From positions 248,001-312,000 of the forward strand of contig NZ_QYAD01000003.1 in assembly GCF_016758255.1 (NCBI RefSeq): DNA of 64,000 nt. Direction: 5' to 3'. The position numbers and the translations under genes were made by a program. This document shows, in pieces, positions 1 to 8,791 of this stretch (positions are counted from its first letter, which is position 1; every line of letters begins with the position of its first letter). Source of the stretch: Leucobacter chromiireducens subsp. chromiireducens. Its GTDB lineage: Bacteria; Actinomycetota; Actinomycetes; Actinomycetales; Microbacteriaceae. Below the pieces are notes generated by a model. The model made no database searches, was not told the DNA's origin, and saw only the letters and a list, made by a program, of their open reading frames with translations.

Positions 1-1
1 G

Positions 2-1252
2 GTCACGTGGGTGCACACCACGGAACGCGCCGACCCCCGACCCCACCTCCGCGCAAATGAACTCATCTGCACCCTCGGAAGTGCCCTGGTTCACCCAGGG
101 GCCGCCGGGGAGTTCGTGGGCGCTCTCGCAGCAAGCAAGGTTGCTGGGGTGGTGCTCGGGCTCGGCGAAGTGCACTTGTCCACGCCACCTTCGCTGATCG
201 CTGCGTGCGAGGAGCACGGACTCCCGTTGCTCGCGATTCCGCACGATGTGCCATTCCGCGCGGTCGACGAGGCCATCTCACGGCGACGCGGCCAGATTGA
301 AGACGAAGCTCGAAAGCGCGAGGTCGCGGCACTCACCGCACTCACCTCACTTGCGAGAGAGGGAGCCTCGGCGCAGCAAATGCTCGCGAGTGCGGGCAAT
401 GCCCTCGGTGGAACGCTGCAGAGCCCCGAGCCAACACTGGGCTCCCCTGAGGTGCAATGGGACGGGCCCGGCCTCCCACCCTCGGCTGAGTTTCTCCAAC
501 AGTTTGCTGCACTCCTCGATCTTGCCCAGCTGGAACGAACTCGGGGACGCGCTGAGCAGCACGCACGGCTGGGGCAGCTCATCGAACTTGTTTCCCGTGG
601 CCTTGCGCATCCCGCAGCACTCGCACCTGAACTGACTGCACGTGGCCTTTCCGAAACTGCACTCCAAGTCTCATTGTGGCCAGCGGGCAGCGCGAGCACA
701 TTGGAGTCTCGATGGGACAGTGTGCTCGTGGGAGCATTTGAGCACTCCGTGGTGATGTTGTCTGCTCCACTCGAACGTGAGGCTCTGCACGCGCTCGGAC
801 TCGTCTGCGGATTCAGCGCGACAATTGACCTCCCGAATCTGCGACGTGGCGTGAACGAAGCCAAGTCAGCCTTCACGCTCTCACGGAATCGAGGAAGCGT
901 TGCAGGCCCCCTCGATCTCGTGTCACTCGATGCTTTGCTCGAGCAGCAACCAGCCGACGCACTCGCGCCTTTTATTGAGGCGCTCATTGCACCGCTGATT
1001 GATAGCGATGGCGAGCAGAAAGGAGACCTCGTGAAGACACTCGAGGTGTTCATCGCGAACGATCGCCGCATCCAGGAGACCGCGAATCAGCTCTTCGTTC
1101 ACGTCAACACGGTTCGCCACAGGCTCACGCGGGTGAGAGACCTGACGCTGCGGGATCCACTCACATTTGCTGGGCTCGCTGACCTCAGGATCGCACTCTG
1201 GGCATACGATCGTCGTCGGCTGATCGCTCACCGGCTGACTCGACCGCTCTAG
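2..1252 (+). CDS. PucR-family transcriptional regulator (5' truncated)
   Basis: The reading frame is already open at base 2, where codons VTWV precede the GTG at position 11. This matches the conserved PucR N-terminal stretch (V-x-WVH-x-x-ERADP), so the true start lies left of the window. The visible part has the end of the PucR N-terminal sensory domain (about the first 95 residues), a variable middle, and a C-terminal PucR helix-turn-helix: an ETANQLFVHVNTVRHRL segment in the last 60 residues. Family members are usually activators of nearby catabolic genes that respond to a small-molecule substrate. Its targets may lie outside the window, because downstream genes run convergently. Domain assignment is firm; ligand and targets are unknown. 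Confidence 0.85.
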   Translation, partial: VTWVHTTERADPRPHLRANELICTLGSALVHPGAAGEFVGALAASKVAGVVLGLGEVHLSTPPSLIAACEEHGLPLLAIPHDVPFRAVDEAISRRRGQIEDEARKREVAALTALTSLAREGASAQQMLASAGNALGGTLQSPEPTLGSPEVQWDGPGLPPSAEFLQQFAALLDLAQLERTRGRAEQHARLGQLIELVSRGLAHPAALAPELTARGLSETALQVSLWPAGSASTLESRWDSVLVGAFEHSVVMLSAPLEREALHALGLVCGFSATIDLPNLRRGVNEAKSAFTLSRNRGSVAGPLDLVSLDALLEQQPADALAPFIEALIAPLIDSDGEQKGDLVKTLEVFIANDRRIQETANQLFVHVNTVRHRLTRVRDLTLRDPLTFAGLADLRIALWAYDRRRLIAHRLTRPL

Positions 1253-1261
1253 GGTTGCACA

Positions 1262-1281
1262 CACCCCTGCGCGGAGGGGTG
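1262..1281. terminator. Hairpin between convergent pucR and panB
   Basis: CACCCCT and AGGGGTG form a perfect 7-bp stem around a 6-nt loop, 10 nt after the PucR stop codon. No T-run follows, so this is a plausible but weak terminator for the convergent pair. Confidence 0.4.
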
Positions 1282-1346
1282 GGCCAGCCGGAGCACGGGC
1301 AAGAGGGCCTGGGCGGGGATGGCAGGGCCGGTGGGCCGGCGCCGGA

Positions 1347-2198
1347 CTACGCCGTTTGGGCGAGCGCCTCCCGTGCCGCCGCCACGGCCTCCGGGGTGGC
1401 GGCGTAGCCGTGCTCGGGCCCCGGGAACACCGCACCCCGCACCTCTGCCGCATACGCCGCGATCGCAGCCGTCGTGTCCGCACCGATCGTGCCGTACGAC
1501 TTCACGAACTTCGCGGTGTGCCCCTCGGTGACGCCCAGCAGGTCGTGCAGCACGAGCACCTGGCCATCAGCGGGGCCGGCTCCAATGCCGATCAGTGGAA
1601 TCGACACGGCCTCCCGCAGCACCTCCGTGATCTCGGACGGCACCGCCTCCACGACCAGGCAACACGCGCCCGCCGCGGCCACGCCGATCGCCTCGCGCAC
1701 GAGTCGCGCAGCGCTCTCCGTCGTGCGACCCTGCGCGCGCAGCCCGCCGAGCGCCGTCGCGGTCTGCGGCGTCAGACCGATGTGCCCCACCACGGGGATG
1801 CCGGCCGCAACGATCGCGCGAATCCTGCTCAGCCGTTCGGGGCTGCCGCCCTCCAGCTTCACGGCGTCGGCGCCAGCCTCCTTCACGAAGCGGATCGCGG
1901 TCGCCACCGCCTGCTCATCCGACAGCTCGGTCGTGCCGAACGCGACGTCGCACACCACAAACGCAGTGTCCGTGCCGCGGCGCACCGCTCCCGCGAGCAC
2001 GAGCAGCTCATCGGTGGTGATCGCGACGGTCGAGTCGTGGCCGAGCACCACCTGCGCGCCCGAATCGCCAACGAGCACCATGTCGACGCCGGCCCGCTCG
2101 GCGGCGCGCGCGCCCGGGTAGTCGTACGCGGTCACCATGACGATGGGCTCGCCCGCTGCGCGCATCTGCTGCAGGCGGGGAATCGTGATCTTGGTCAT
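1347..2198 (-). CDS. panB: 3-methyl-2-oxobutanoate hydroxymethyltransferase
   Basis: This enzyme converts alpha-ketoisovalerate and methylene-tetrahydrofolate to ketopantoate, the first step of pantothenate (CoA) synthesis in the cytosol. The product is 283 residues, normal for the family. Visible PanB signatures are VTAYDYPGA near residue 24, the metal-ligand region MVLVGDS, KLEGG, GHIGLTPQ and GIGAGP. The ATG at 2198 is preferred over an in-frame start upstream because the N-terminus MTKITIPRLQQM aligns with PanB and an AAGGAG ribosome-binding site sits 7 nt before it. It is the last gene of the overlapping operon, 4 nt behind panC. Confidence 0.97.
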   Translation of the reverse strand: MTKITIPRLQQMRAAGEPIVMVTAYDYPGARAAERAGVDMVLVGDSGAQVVLGHDSTVAITTDELLVLAGAVRRGTDTAFVVCDVAFGTTELSDEQAVATAIRFVKEAGADAVKLEGGSPERLSRIRAIVAAGIPVVGHIGLTPQTATALGGLRAQGRTTESAARLVREAIGVAAAGACCLVVEAVPSEITEVLREAVSIPLIGIGAGPADGQVLVLHDLLGVTEGHTAKFVKSYGTIGADTTAAIAAYAAEVRGAVFPGPEHGYAATPEAVAAAREALAQTA

Positions 2199-2202
2199 GT
2201 CG

Positions 2203-3081
2203 TCACTCCTTCGTGTCCGGAGCCGGCCCGGAAGGCGCAAGCTCCACGTTGTCGATGAGGCGCACGTCCCCCACGCGCGCCGCGATGGCGCAGAGCACGG
2301 GCCCGGCCACCTCGCGCACGGGGGTGAGATCGTCCGGGGTCACAAACGCGAGGTACTCCGGGCGGATACCGGCCGCCTCAAGCATCGCATCGGCGTCACG
2401 CGCAAGCACCGCCACCCGGCGCTCCCCGGTGGCCACAGCAGCTTCGACCGCCGCGAGCGCGCGCGGGATCGCACGCGCCTGATCCCGCTCCGCTTCCGAG
2501 AGCCGTACGTTGCGACTCGAGCGGGCGAGCCCATCCTCGTCGCGTGAGGTGGGGCAGGCGACGATGCGCGTGGGGATACCCAGGTCGGTCACCATGCGTC
2601 GCACAACCAGCAGCTGCTGTGCATCCTTCTGACCGAAGTACGCTGCGTCCGCGCGCACGGCGAGCAGCAGTTTCGACACCACGGTTGCCACACCGTCGAA
2701 GTGCGCGGCGCCCCGCTTCGCCCCCTCGAGCGTTTCCGTGAGCGGACCCGAGAGGTGCACGGTCGTGGCGAACCCGGCCGGGTACAGCTCAGCCGCCTCG
2801 GGCGCAAAGATCAGGTCGACACCCGCCCCCTCGGCAAGTGCCGCGTCGGCGCCCTCCTGCCGCGGGTACCCGTCGAGATCGGCCGCCTCGGTGAACTGCG
2901 TGGGGTTCACAAAGATGGACAGCACCACCACGTCGTTTTCGGCGCGGGCCGCTCGCACGAGCGACAGGTGCCCCTCGTGCAGCGCGCCCATCGTGGGCAC
3001 GAATCCCACGCGGCGCTCACCCGCCGCAGCGCGCGCGTCGAGTTCGGCCCGGAGCTCGGGAATGGTGCGGACGATCCTCAT
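2203..3081 (-). CDS. panC: Pantoate--beta-alanine ligase
   Basis: This is the ATP-dependent ligase that joins pantoate and beta-alanine to pantothenate. The 292-residue product has the class I nucleotidyltransferase motif PTMGALHEGH near residue 30, the FVNPTQF pantoate pocket, the FGQKDAQQL segment and the RSSRN motif, all typical of PanC. The ATG overlaps the end of the upstream DUF2520 gene by 4 nt (ATGA), and panB follows 4 nt after the stop, so the three genes are almost certainly translated from one mRNA. Confidence 0.97.
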   Translation of the reverse strand: MRIVRTIPELRAELDARAAAGERRVGFVPTMGALHEGHLSLVRAARAENDVVVLSIFVNPTQFTEAADLDGYPRQEGADAALAEGAGVDLIFAPEAAELYPAGFATTVHLSGPLTETLEGAKRGAAHFDGVATVVSKLLLAVRADAAYFGQKDAQQLLVVRRMVTDLGIPTRIVACPTSRDEDGLARSSRNVRLSEAERDQARAIPRALAAVEAAVATGERRVAVLARDADAMLEAAGIRPEYLAFVTPDDLTPVREVAGPVLCAIAARVGDVRLIDNVELAPSGPAPDTKE

Positions 3082-3824
3082 CGGGTCTCCTCGGTGGGCT
3101 TCGGTGCGGGATCAGCGCTGTCGCGCCGCCCCGCAAGGGCACGCGTGGTCTCCGCAAGTGCGTCAAACAGCGCGAGTTCTTTGGGCAGCCGCTCCGCGAC
3201 CGCGGCACGCTGCCGGGCGACCGTCGCCTCGTCGCCGCGGGCGATTGGCCCGGTCAGCGCGTCAGCAGCGCCGTGTCGCGCCCAGTTCTCAAGCGCCACG
3301 CGCGCAAGCGGCGCCAGTGCCTCGCGCGGGAGGCCGGCGGTCGCCGCGAGTCGTTCCGCGGTCCACTCGAGCGCCACGAGCGCGTTCGCGGCAAGGGACG
3401 CGGCGGCGTGATAGGCGGCGCGATCCGCATCGGCCACGCGAAACGTGCGCAGTCCCAGGGCCTTCGCGAGGCGCGCGGCATGATCCCGTGCCCGCTCACT
3501 CGTGCCGTCAAGCGCCGCGTGCGCACCGGCGAACACGGTTTCCGGCCCGGTCACGCTGAGCAGCGGGTGCAGGCTCAAACCCTCGTGCGGGGCGAGCACA
3601 TCGAGCCCGGTGATCCCGGAGAGGTGCGCAACAATCGGGCCGGGCAAGATCGCCGCCGCCGCATCCGCGATCGCCGAATCAGGCACTGCGAGCAGCACAA
3701 CATCCGCGCCTGCGCCAGTCGCGCCCCGCCCCAGCGGGGCAGACACACTCAGATCGGGATCGGCGCTGAGCGCAGCACTCAGTGCCGCGCCCATGCGGCC
3801 AGCCCCCACGATCTGAATCCGCAT
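3078..3824 (-). CDS. Rossmann-fold DUF2520 protein, candidate alternative ketopantoate reductase
   Basis: The 248-residue protein begins with a dinucleotide-binding motif (IVGAGRMGAAL) and has the features of the DUF2520 family, including LSLHPLLSV in the middle and a helical C-terminal half that starts around residue 130. DUF2520 genes often neighbour panC and panB, and a non-PanE ketopantoate reductase (PanG) has been described in other bacteria. No panE-like gene is visible in this window, so an NAD(P)H-dependent step between PanB and PanC is a reasonable inference, not a demonstrated function. It overlaps panC by 4 nt and follows murB closely (8-nt gap). Confidence 0.8.
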   Translation of the reverse strand: MRIQIVGAGRMGAALSAALSADPDLSVSAPLGRGATGAGADVVLLAVPDSAIADAAAAILPGPIVAHLSGITGLDVLAPHEGLSLHPLLSVTGPETVFAGAHAALDGTSERARDHAARLAKALGLRTFRVADADRAAYHAAASLAANALVALEWTAERLAATAGLPREALAPLARVALENWARHGAADALTGPIARGDEATVARQRAAVAERLPKELALFDALAETTRALAGRRDSADPAPKPTEETR

Positions 3825-3832
3825 GCGGTTCG

Positions 3833-5044
3833 CTACAGCTCGAGCCCGTACAGGTTCGGTTCGGGAACCAGGATGATGCCGAACTCCTGCTGCACGCGCT
3901 GCACGATGAAACGCCCGAGCTCAGCAACGTCGGCGGCCGTCGCCGCACCGCGGTTCGTGATGGCGAGCGTGTGCTTCGAGGAGATCGCGGCGCCGGAACC
4001 CGGCAGGCGGAAGCCCCTGGGCACCCCGGCGTGCTCGATCAGCCACGCGGCGGACAGCTTCACCATGCGCTCGGGTGCCGCCTGCTGCGGCGCGATCGAC
4101 GCTCCCGCCGCGAGGTCTTCGAGGCTCACCACCGTGTCCTCGGGCTCGGCGTCGCCGACCGGGAAGCGCGGGGCGTTCTCCGGCAGCGTGCGCGCGAAGC
4201 GCTCCGTGACAATCGGGTTCGTGAAGAAGGATCCCGAGCTCCAGGAGTCGTGATCAGCCTCGTTCAGCACCATGCCCTTTGCGGCGCGCAGGCGCAGCAC
4301 GGAGTCACGCAGCACGCGGATCGGCACGTGCGCGCCAAGCTCCACCCCGAGTGCCGTGGCAAGCTGCCCGTAGCGCACGGGAGCCTCGGCGGCCGCGGTG
4401 TCCGCCGGGTCGCTGGCCGCGGCACCGTGCCGGCCACGTGACGCCCCGGCGCGCGTGAGCACCAGGTCGATCGACAGGACGACGCCCTCGAGCCCCTGCT
4501 TGATCACGGAGTCCCGGTACCCCAGCTCCAGCTCGGCGGCGCTCAGCGTGCGAGGCGTCGCCGATCCCGCATCGAGAAACTCGATCGAGTGCAGTACGTC
4601 GGAAAGCTCCTGGCCGTACGCCCCGATGTTCTGCACGGGGGCGGCCCCCGCGAGTCCCGGGATGCCCGAGAGCGCTTCAATGCCGGCCCAGCCGCGCGAC
4701 ACGGCGGTCTCGACGAGCCCATCCCAGTCTTCGCCCGCGGCGACGCGAATGCGCAGCTGCGATGCGGGCAGATCGGGATCGGGGACTTCCGCGATGCCGC
4801 GCGTGCGCACGAGCAGCACGGGGCCGGGGAAGCCGTCGTCGTGCACCACGGTGTTCGAGCCGCCGCCGAGCAGCAGCCACGGCTCGCCCTCGCGGCGGAG
4901 CTCGCGCGCGTGCGCAATCAGCTCGTCACGAGTCGTCGCGGTGAGCAGGCGTTCGGCCGGCCCGCCCACGCGCATGGTGGTGAGCTCGGCGAGGCGGGTG
5001 CCATCGCCGAACGTGGCGACCGGGTGCTCGCCGGCAGCGGTCAC
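3833..5044 (-). CDS. murB: UDP-N-acetylmuramate dehydrogenase (UDP-N-acetylenolpyruvoylglucosamine reductase)
   Basis: MurB reduces UDP-GlcNAc-enolpyruvate to UDP-MurNAc with FAD and NADPH, a cytosolic step of peptidoglycan synthesis. The protein has 403 residues. FAD-binding elements LLLGGGSN (residues 57-64) and GIPGLAGAAPVQNIGAYG (about 127-144) are clear. The active-site GYRDS gives Arg177 and Ser179, and the C-terminal domain carries GAAISSKHTLAITN. A low-complexity Ala/Asp insertion near residue 200 is not usual for the core fold and probably forms a loop. The start overlaps the stop of the upstream MaoC-like gene by 4 nt. Confidence 0.97.
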   Translation of the reverse strand: MTAAGEHPVATFGDGTRLAELTTMRVGGPAERLLTATTRDELIAHARELRREGEPWLLLGGGSNTVVHDDGFPGPVLLVRTRGIAEVPDPDLPASQLRIRVAAGEDWDGLVETAVSRGWAGIEALSGIPGLAGAAPVQNIGAYGQELSDVLHSIEFLDAGSATPRTLSAAELELGYRDSVIKQGLEGVVLSIDLVLTRAGASRGRHGAAASDPADTAAAEAPVRYGQLATALGVELGAHVPIRVLRDSVLRLRAAKGMVLNEADHDSWSSGSFFTNPIVTERFARTLPENAPRFPVGDAEPEDTVVSLEDLAAGASIAPQQAAPERMVKLSAAWLIEHAGVPRGFRLPGSGAAISSKHTLAITNRGAATAADVAELGRFIVQRVQQEFGIILVPEPNLYGLEL

Positions 5045-5469
5045 GCGAATGCCGCCACGAGCTGAGCTTTGCCCAGCACGGTTGCGCCGTCGAATACGAC
5101 CTTGAGGTCAATGCGCGCGGTGCGGGCCTCGGCGTCGATCGCACCGATGGTCGCGGTGACCGTCACGGCTGCGCCGATCTCCGCGTCGACCGGAACCGGG
5201 CGGGTGAAGCGTGACTGGAAGTCCTGTACCCAGCCGGCAGCGCCGAGCCAGTCTGCGGCAACCGCGCCAGCGGAGCCCATGGTCAGCATGCCGTGGGCGA
5301 GCACGCCCGGCAGCCCCACCGACACTGCGATGTCGTCGCGATAGTGGATCGGGTTGAAGTCGCCCGAGGCGCCGGCGTAGCGCACCAGCCGGTCGCGGGT
5401 GAGTGTCAGCTCGCGCTCCGCGACGACGTCGCCGACGGTGAGCTGCTCGAACACGGGTGCGGCGCTCAT
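5041..5469 (-). CDS. MaoC-type (R)-3-hydroxyacyl dehydratase, HadB-like subunit
   Basis: This 142-residue single hotdog protein has the MaoC hydratase signature with the catalytic Asp/His region GDFNPIHYRDD (about residues 36-46), followed by LPGVLAHGMLTMG. In mycobacteria and relatives the catalytic HadB subunit pairs with a HadA or HadC partner to dehydrate 3-hydroxyacyl chains in type II fatty acid synthesis. The partner is encoded directly upstream with a 4-nt overlap and murB overlaps downstream. Family and pairing are well supported; the exact substrate chain length cannot be read from the sequence. Confidence 0.88.
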   Translation of the reverse strand: MSAAPVFEQLTVGDVVAERELTLTRDRLVRYAGASGDFNPIHYRDDIAVSVGLPGVLAHGMLTMGSAGAVAADWLGAAGWVQDFQSRFTRPVPVDAEIGAAVTVTATIGAIDAEARTARIDLKVVFDGATVLGKAQLVAAFA

Positions 5470-5948
5470 GCGGCGGTCCCCTCTCCCGCGGCTGCGGCTT
5501 CGTCGGGCTCGGGCGCACGCACCACGAGCGTCGAGATCGCGGTGACGACGTGCTCGCCGGCGGCGTCGGTCATGGCGCTCGAGGCGGTGACCATTGAGTG
5601 GCCGCCGAGCTGCTTGACCGCCGCGATCGTGAGGGTGGCGGTGAGCTCATCGCCCGCAACGACGGGGCGCGAGTATGTGAAGCGCTGGTCGCCGTGCACC
5701 ACGCGTGAGAAGTCGACTCCCGCTTCGGGGTCGGCGAGCAGCTGCGCAAGCGTCGCTTCCTGGACCACCACGGGGAAGGTGGGCGGTGCGACGATGTCTG
5801 CGTGCCCGGCTTCGCGAGCGGCCGCGGGGTCGAAGTGGACCGGGGACTCGCTCAGCACGGCGCGTGCGAACTCGCGGATCTTCTCGCGGCCCACGAGGTA
5901 CGGCGCTGTCGGCGGGTAGACCCGCCCTTGAATTTCAGGATTCACCAC
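5466..5948 (-). CDS. FAS1-like dehydratase-domain protein, HadA-like partner subunit
   Basis: The 160-residue protein begins VNPEIQGRVYPPTAPYLVGREKIREFA, typical of the MaoC_dehydrat_N (FAS1-like dehydratase) family that forms the non-catalytic half of HadAB or HadBC dimers. IVAPPTFPVV and GDQRFTYSRPV are the conserved core segments, and the catalytic Asp-His pair of MaoC is absent, as expected for this subunit. Two tandem GTG codons (5948 and 5945) are possible starts. A TACACT hexamer lies 6 nt upstream of the first, so the mRNA may be leaderless. It is the first gene of the six-gene operon that ends with panB. Confidence 0.86.
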   Translation of the reverse strand: MVNPEIQGRVYPPTAPYLVGREKIREFARAVLSESPVHFDPAAAREAGHADIVAPPTFPVVVQEATLAQLLADPEAGVDFSRVVHGDQRFTYSRPVVAGDELTATLTIAAVKQLGGHSMVTASSAMTDAAGEHVVTAISTLVVRAPEPDEAAAAGEGTAA

Positions 5949-5954
5949 CCCGCC

Positions 5955-5960
5955 AGTGTA
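5955..5960 (-). promoter_or_regulatory. -10-like TACACT, 6 nt before hadA-like start
   Basis: On the minus strand TACACT is followed by GGCGGG and then GTG. Initiation 6-7 nt after a -10 box would fall on the start codon, which implies a leaderless transcript. No convincing -35 box is present. Confidence 0.4.
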
Positions 5961-6004
5961 CCGAATCGTGTCCGGCTTGGCGGGGTGGTGTCCGATGAGG
6001 CGAC

Positions 6005-6631
6005 TTACTTCTTGCCGCCGAGCAGGCCGCCGAGGAGATCGCCCAGGCCGCCGCCCGAGCTCTGCTGCTGACCACCGCCGAGCAGACCGCCGAGCAGATC
6101 ACCCAGGCCGCCGCCCGATGCCTGCGCGTTCTGCTGCTGGCCACCGCCGACGAGGCCGCCGAGCAGGTTGCCGAGCACGCCGCCGAGTCCGCCCTGGTCG
6201 TTCGATGCGGCGACGGTGCCCTGCTGGCCGCCCACCTTGCCCGCGAGGAACTGCATCACGAGGGGCGCGAGCAAGGGGAGCAGCTGGGGCACGAGGCTCG
6301 CGATCGCATTGTCACCGGCCTGCTGGCCGAGCGCCTGCGCAACTTCGTCCTTTTTATCACCCAGCACGTGCTTGACGATCTTCTCGCCATCGGCGGTGTC
6401 GATCGCACCGAGGTCAACGGTGCCCTCGGTCGGCTGGTGCTTCTCGAGCGCGCTCTCGAGCTTTGCTGCGCCCTCGGCGTCGGTGGCGTTGACCGCCATG
6501 CCACCAATGAGGCCGGGAAGTGCCTGCTGCACTGCGGCACCAATGGTGTCCTGGTCGACGCCAAACTTGGCGGCCAGTTCACCGAGCGGGATGTTCTTGA
6601 GCAGGGATTCGAGATCGGCGTTCTGAGCCAT
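6005..6631 (-). CDS. DUF937 (YidB-like) protein with Gly/Leu/Gln repeats
   Basis: The 208-residue protein starts [13 protein letters not shown] at an ATG preceded by GGAG. The N-terminal part, with [17 protein letters not shown] (about residues 33-49), is the DUF937 domain, a small helical family of unknown function. The last third is a Gly-, Leu- and Gln-rich tail in which a unit like [18 protein letters not shown] recurs about three times (DNA 6008-6170). The reading frame remains open far upstream across the acc gene, but that part is antisense and not real. Function is unknown; the tail suggests self-association. Confidence 0.82.
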   Translation of the reverse strand: MAQNADLESLLKNIPLGELAAKFGVDQDTIGAAVQQALPGLIGGMAVNATDAEGAAKLESALEKHQPTEGTVDLGAIDTADGEKIVKHVLGDKKDEVAQALGQQAGDNAIASLVPQLLPLLAPLVMQFLAGKVGGQQGTVAASNDQGGLGGVLGNLLGGLVGGGQQQNAQASGGGLGDLLGGLLGGGQQQSSGGGLGDLLGGLLGGKK

Positions 6632-6865
6632 GAGTGTCTCCGTCTGTTCGATGTGGGAGGGGTGCGGCGACGCAGCCGCGCCCCCACACGCCTTCAGCGT
6701 ACTGGCTGTGCGTGCCGTGTGGAATACCCCAGAATCGAATGCCTCCGTGGGAGTGCCGTTCCCGACGCGCGACACGCGGCACTTATCGGCTTCAGCAACG
6801 GATCCCCGAAAGGTTTGTGCCTTATATCCAAGGAAGCGGGGGCCCACTCCAATAGGCTGGAGCCT

Positions 6866-8632
6866 ATGTCCCGCATTCGTAAAGTGCTGATCGCCAACCG
6901 TGGCGAGATCGCCGTCCGCATCATCCGTGCCGCCGCTGACAGTGGCATCGCATCCGTCGCCGTCTACGCAGACCAGGATCGCGACGCCATGCACGCGCAG
7001 CTGGCCGACGAGGCGTACGCGCTGAACGGTGCGACGAGTGCCGATACCTACCTGGTGATCGACAAGATCCTCGGTGTTGCTCGCCGCTCGGGCGCCGACG
7101 CCGTGCACCCAGGCTACGGCTTCCTCGCCGAGAACGCTGACTTCGCGCGCGCCGTGATCGCAGCCGGCCTCACCTGGATCGGCCCGAGCCCCGACGCCAT
7201 CGAGCGCCTGGGCGACAAGGTGTCCGCGCGCCACGTTGCCGAAAAGGTGGGCGCGCCGCTCGCCGCTGGCACGAGCGATCCCGTGCAGAACGCCGACGAG
7301 GTCATTGCGTTCGCCGACGAGGTGGGCCTGCCCATCGCGATCAAGGCGGCGTTTGGCGGCGGCGGCCGGGGCCTGAAGGTCGCGTACAAGCGCGAGGAGA
7401 TCGCCGAGCTCTTCGAGTCCGCCACCCGCGAGGCCGTTGCCGCGTTCGGTCGCGGCGAGTGCTTCGTCGAGAAGTACCTCGAGAAGCCGCGCCACGTCGA
7501 GACGCAGTGCCTCGCCGACAGCCACGGCAACGTGGTGGTCGTGTCGACGCGCGACTGCTCGCTGCAGCGCCGCCACCAGAAACTTGTTGAGGAGGCGCCC
7601 GCGCCGTTCCTCACCGACGAGCAGAACGAGAAGCTCGTCTCCTCCTCGAAGGCCATCCTCAAGGAGGTCGGCTACGTGGGTGCGGGCACCTGCGAGTTCC
7701 TCGTCGCGAAGGATGGCACGGTGTCGTTCCTCGAGGTGAACACCCGCCTCCAGGTCGAGCACCCGGTGTCCGAAGAGGTCACGGGCATCGACCTCGTTCG
7801 CGAGCAGTTCCGCATCGCAGAGGGCGGCGAGATCGATTACGACGATCCCACCCCGCACGGCCACTCCTTCGAGTTCCGGCTGAACGGCGAGGATCCGGGC
7901 AACGGCTTCCTGCCCGCTCCCGGCCCGGTCACCCTGTTCAAGCCCGCCTCGGGTCCCGGCGTTCGCGTCGACACGGGCGTCACCTCGGGAGATGTTGTCT
8001 CTGGCGCGTTCGACTCGATGCTCGGCAAGCTCATCGTCACGGGCGCAACCCGCGAGGAGGCGCTCGAGCGTTCGCGCCGGGCGCTCGCTGAGTTCGAGGT
8101 GCAGGGACTCCCGACCGTACTGCCGTTCCACCGCAAGATCGTCAGCGATCCGGCGTTCACCGCACCGGACGGCAAGTTCGGCGTGTACACGCTGTGGATC
8201 GAGACCGAGTTCGAGAACGACATCGAGCCGTGGGAGGGCGAGGTTCCCCCGATCGCGCAGGATCCGAAGCGCCACACCGTGGTCGTCGAGGTGGAGGGCC
8301 GCCGCGTCGAGGTGACCATGCCTGCAACGCTGCTGCCGCTCGTGGATCAGGATGTCACGCGAGGCCCGGCCCCGAAGCGTGCGAAGGGCGCGGGCGTGGC
8401 CACTGCGGCCGGCACTGGCGTCTCCGCTCCGATGCAGGCCACCGTCGTGAAGATTGCGGTCGAGGAGGGCCAGACGGTCGCCGAGGGCGATCTCGTGGTG
8501 GTGCTCGAGGCGATGAAGATGGAGCAGTCGATCTACGCGCACCGCTCGGGCGTCGTCACCGGCGTGGATGCCCCGGTGGGGCAGACGGTGCCGAGCGGCC
8601 ACATGCTGCTCTCAATCGTCGACGCCGAGTAG
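6866..8632 (+). CDS. Acetyl/propionyl-CoA carboxylase alpha chain (biotin carboxylase plus biotin carboxyl carrier)
   Basis: This is the AccA3-type subunit that carboxylates its own biotin with ATP and bicarbonate and feeds one or more carboxyltransferase beta subunits. The 588-residue protein opens with [14 protein letters not shown], then has the ATP-grasp loop [11 protein letters not shown], the LQRRHQK segment and the [12 protein letters not shown] active site. A C-terminal biotinyl domain carries EAMKMEQ with biotin-accepting Lys551. The start is at ATG 6866, with GGAG just upstream and a TAGGCT hexamer 7 nt before the ATG. The fused carboxyltransferase at 42182-43690 is a possible partner. 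Confidence 0.94.
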   Translation: MSRIRKVLIANRGEIAVRIIRAAADSGIASVAVYADQDRDAMHAQLADEAYALNGATSADTYLVIDKILGVARRSGADAVHPGYGFLAENADFARAVIAAGLTWIGPSPDAIERLGDKVSARHVAEKVGAPLAAGTSDPVQNADEVIAFADEVGLPIAIKAAFGGGGRGLKVAYKREEIAELFESATREAVAAFGRGECFVEKYLEKPRHVETQCLADSHGNVVVVSTRDCSLQRRHQKLVEEAPAPFLTDEQNEKLVSSSKAILKEVGYVGAGTCEFLVAKDGTVSFLEVNTRLQVEHPVSEEVTGIDLVREQFRIAEGGEIDYDDPTPHGHSFEFRLNGEDPGNGFLPAPGPVTLFKPASGPGVRVDTGVTSGDVVSGAFDSMLGKLIVTGATREEALERSRRALAEFEVQGLPTVLPFHRKIVSDPAFTAPDGKFGVYTLWIETEFENDIEPWEGEVPPIAQDPKRHTVVVEVEGRRVEVTMPATLLPLVDQDVTRGPAPKRAKGAGVATAAGTGVSAPMQATVVKIAVEEGQTVAEGDLVVVLEAMKMEQSIYAHRSGVVTGVDAPVGQTVPSGHMLLSIVDAE

Positions 8633-8660
8633 CCACCGGCCACCGGCCACCGGCCACCGG
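8633..8660. repeat. Tandem repeat (CCACCGG)x4
   Basis: Four exact head-to-tail copies of CCACCGG begin directly after the carboxylase stop codon. The array is too short and has no spacers, so it is not a CRISPR; it is a slippage-prone microsatellite. Confidence 0.9.
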
Positions 8661-8678
8661 GAGGGCAGCTTCCCCGCC

Positions 8679-8733
8679 GCAGGGCAGGTTTCCACCGGGT
8701 TTTACCTACCCCGGTGCAGGAAACCTGCCCTGC
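8679..8733. terminator. Long hairpin between convergent genes
   Basis: GCAGGGCAGGTTTCC (8679-8693) is exactly complementary to 8719-8733. An inner ACCGGG/CCCGGT pair extends the stem to 21 bp with a 3-nt bulge and a 10-nt loop rich in T. It lies between the convergent carboxylase and acetyltransferase genes, so it can act as a bidirectional terminator. It may also be a dispersed palindromic element. Confidence 0.65.
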
Positions 8734-8791
8734 GCGCTTTTGGGCGCTGGGTGTGACGAGCGTTGGGGCGCGGGGCGCGTGTCCGCTCGGC

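Noticed and set aside
6632..8602. Very long open minus-strand frame extending the DUF937 gene across the carboxylase gene
   Set aside because: It is antisense to the well-supported biotin carboxylase gene and has Arg/His/Ala-rich sequence with no family features; the DUF937 start with GGAG at 6631 explains the real part.
8633..8660. Possible CRISPR or regulatory array
   Set aside because: The (CCACCGG)x4 repeat has no spacers and is only 28 nt, so it is a simple tandem repeat.
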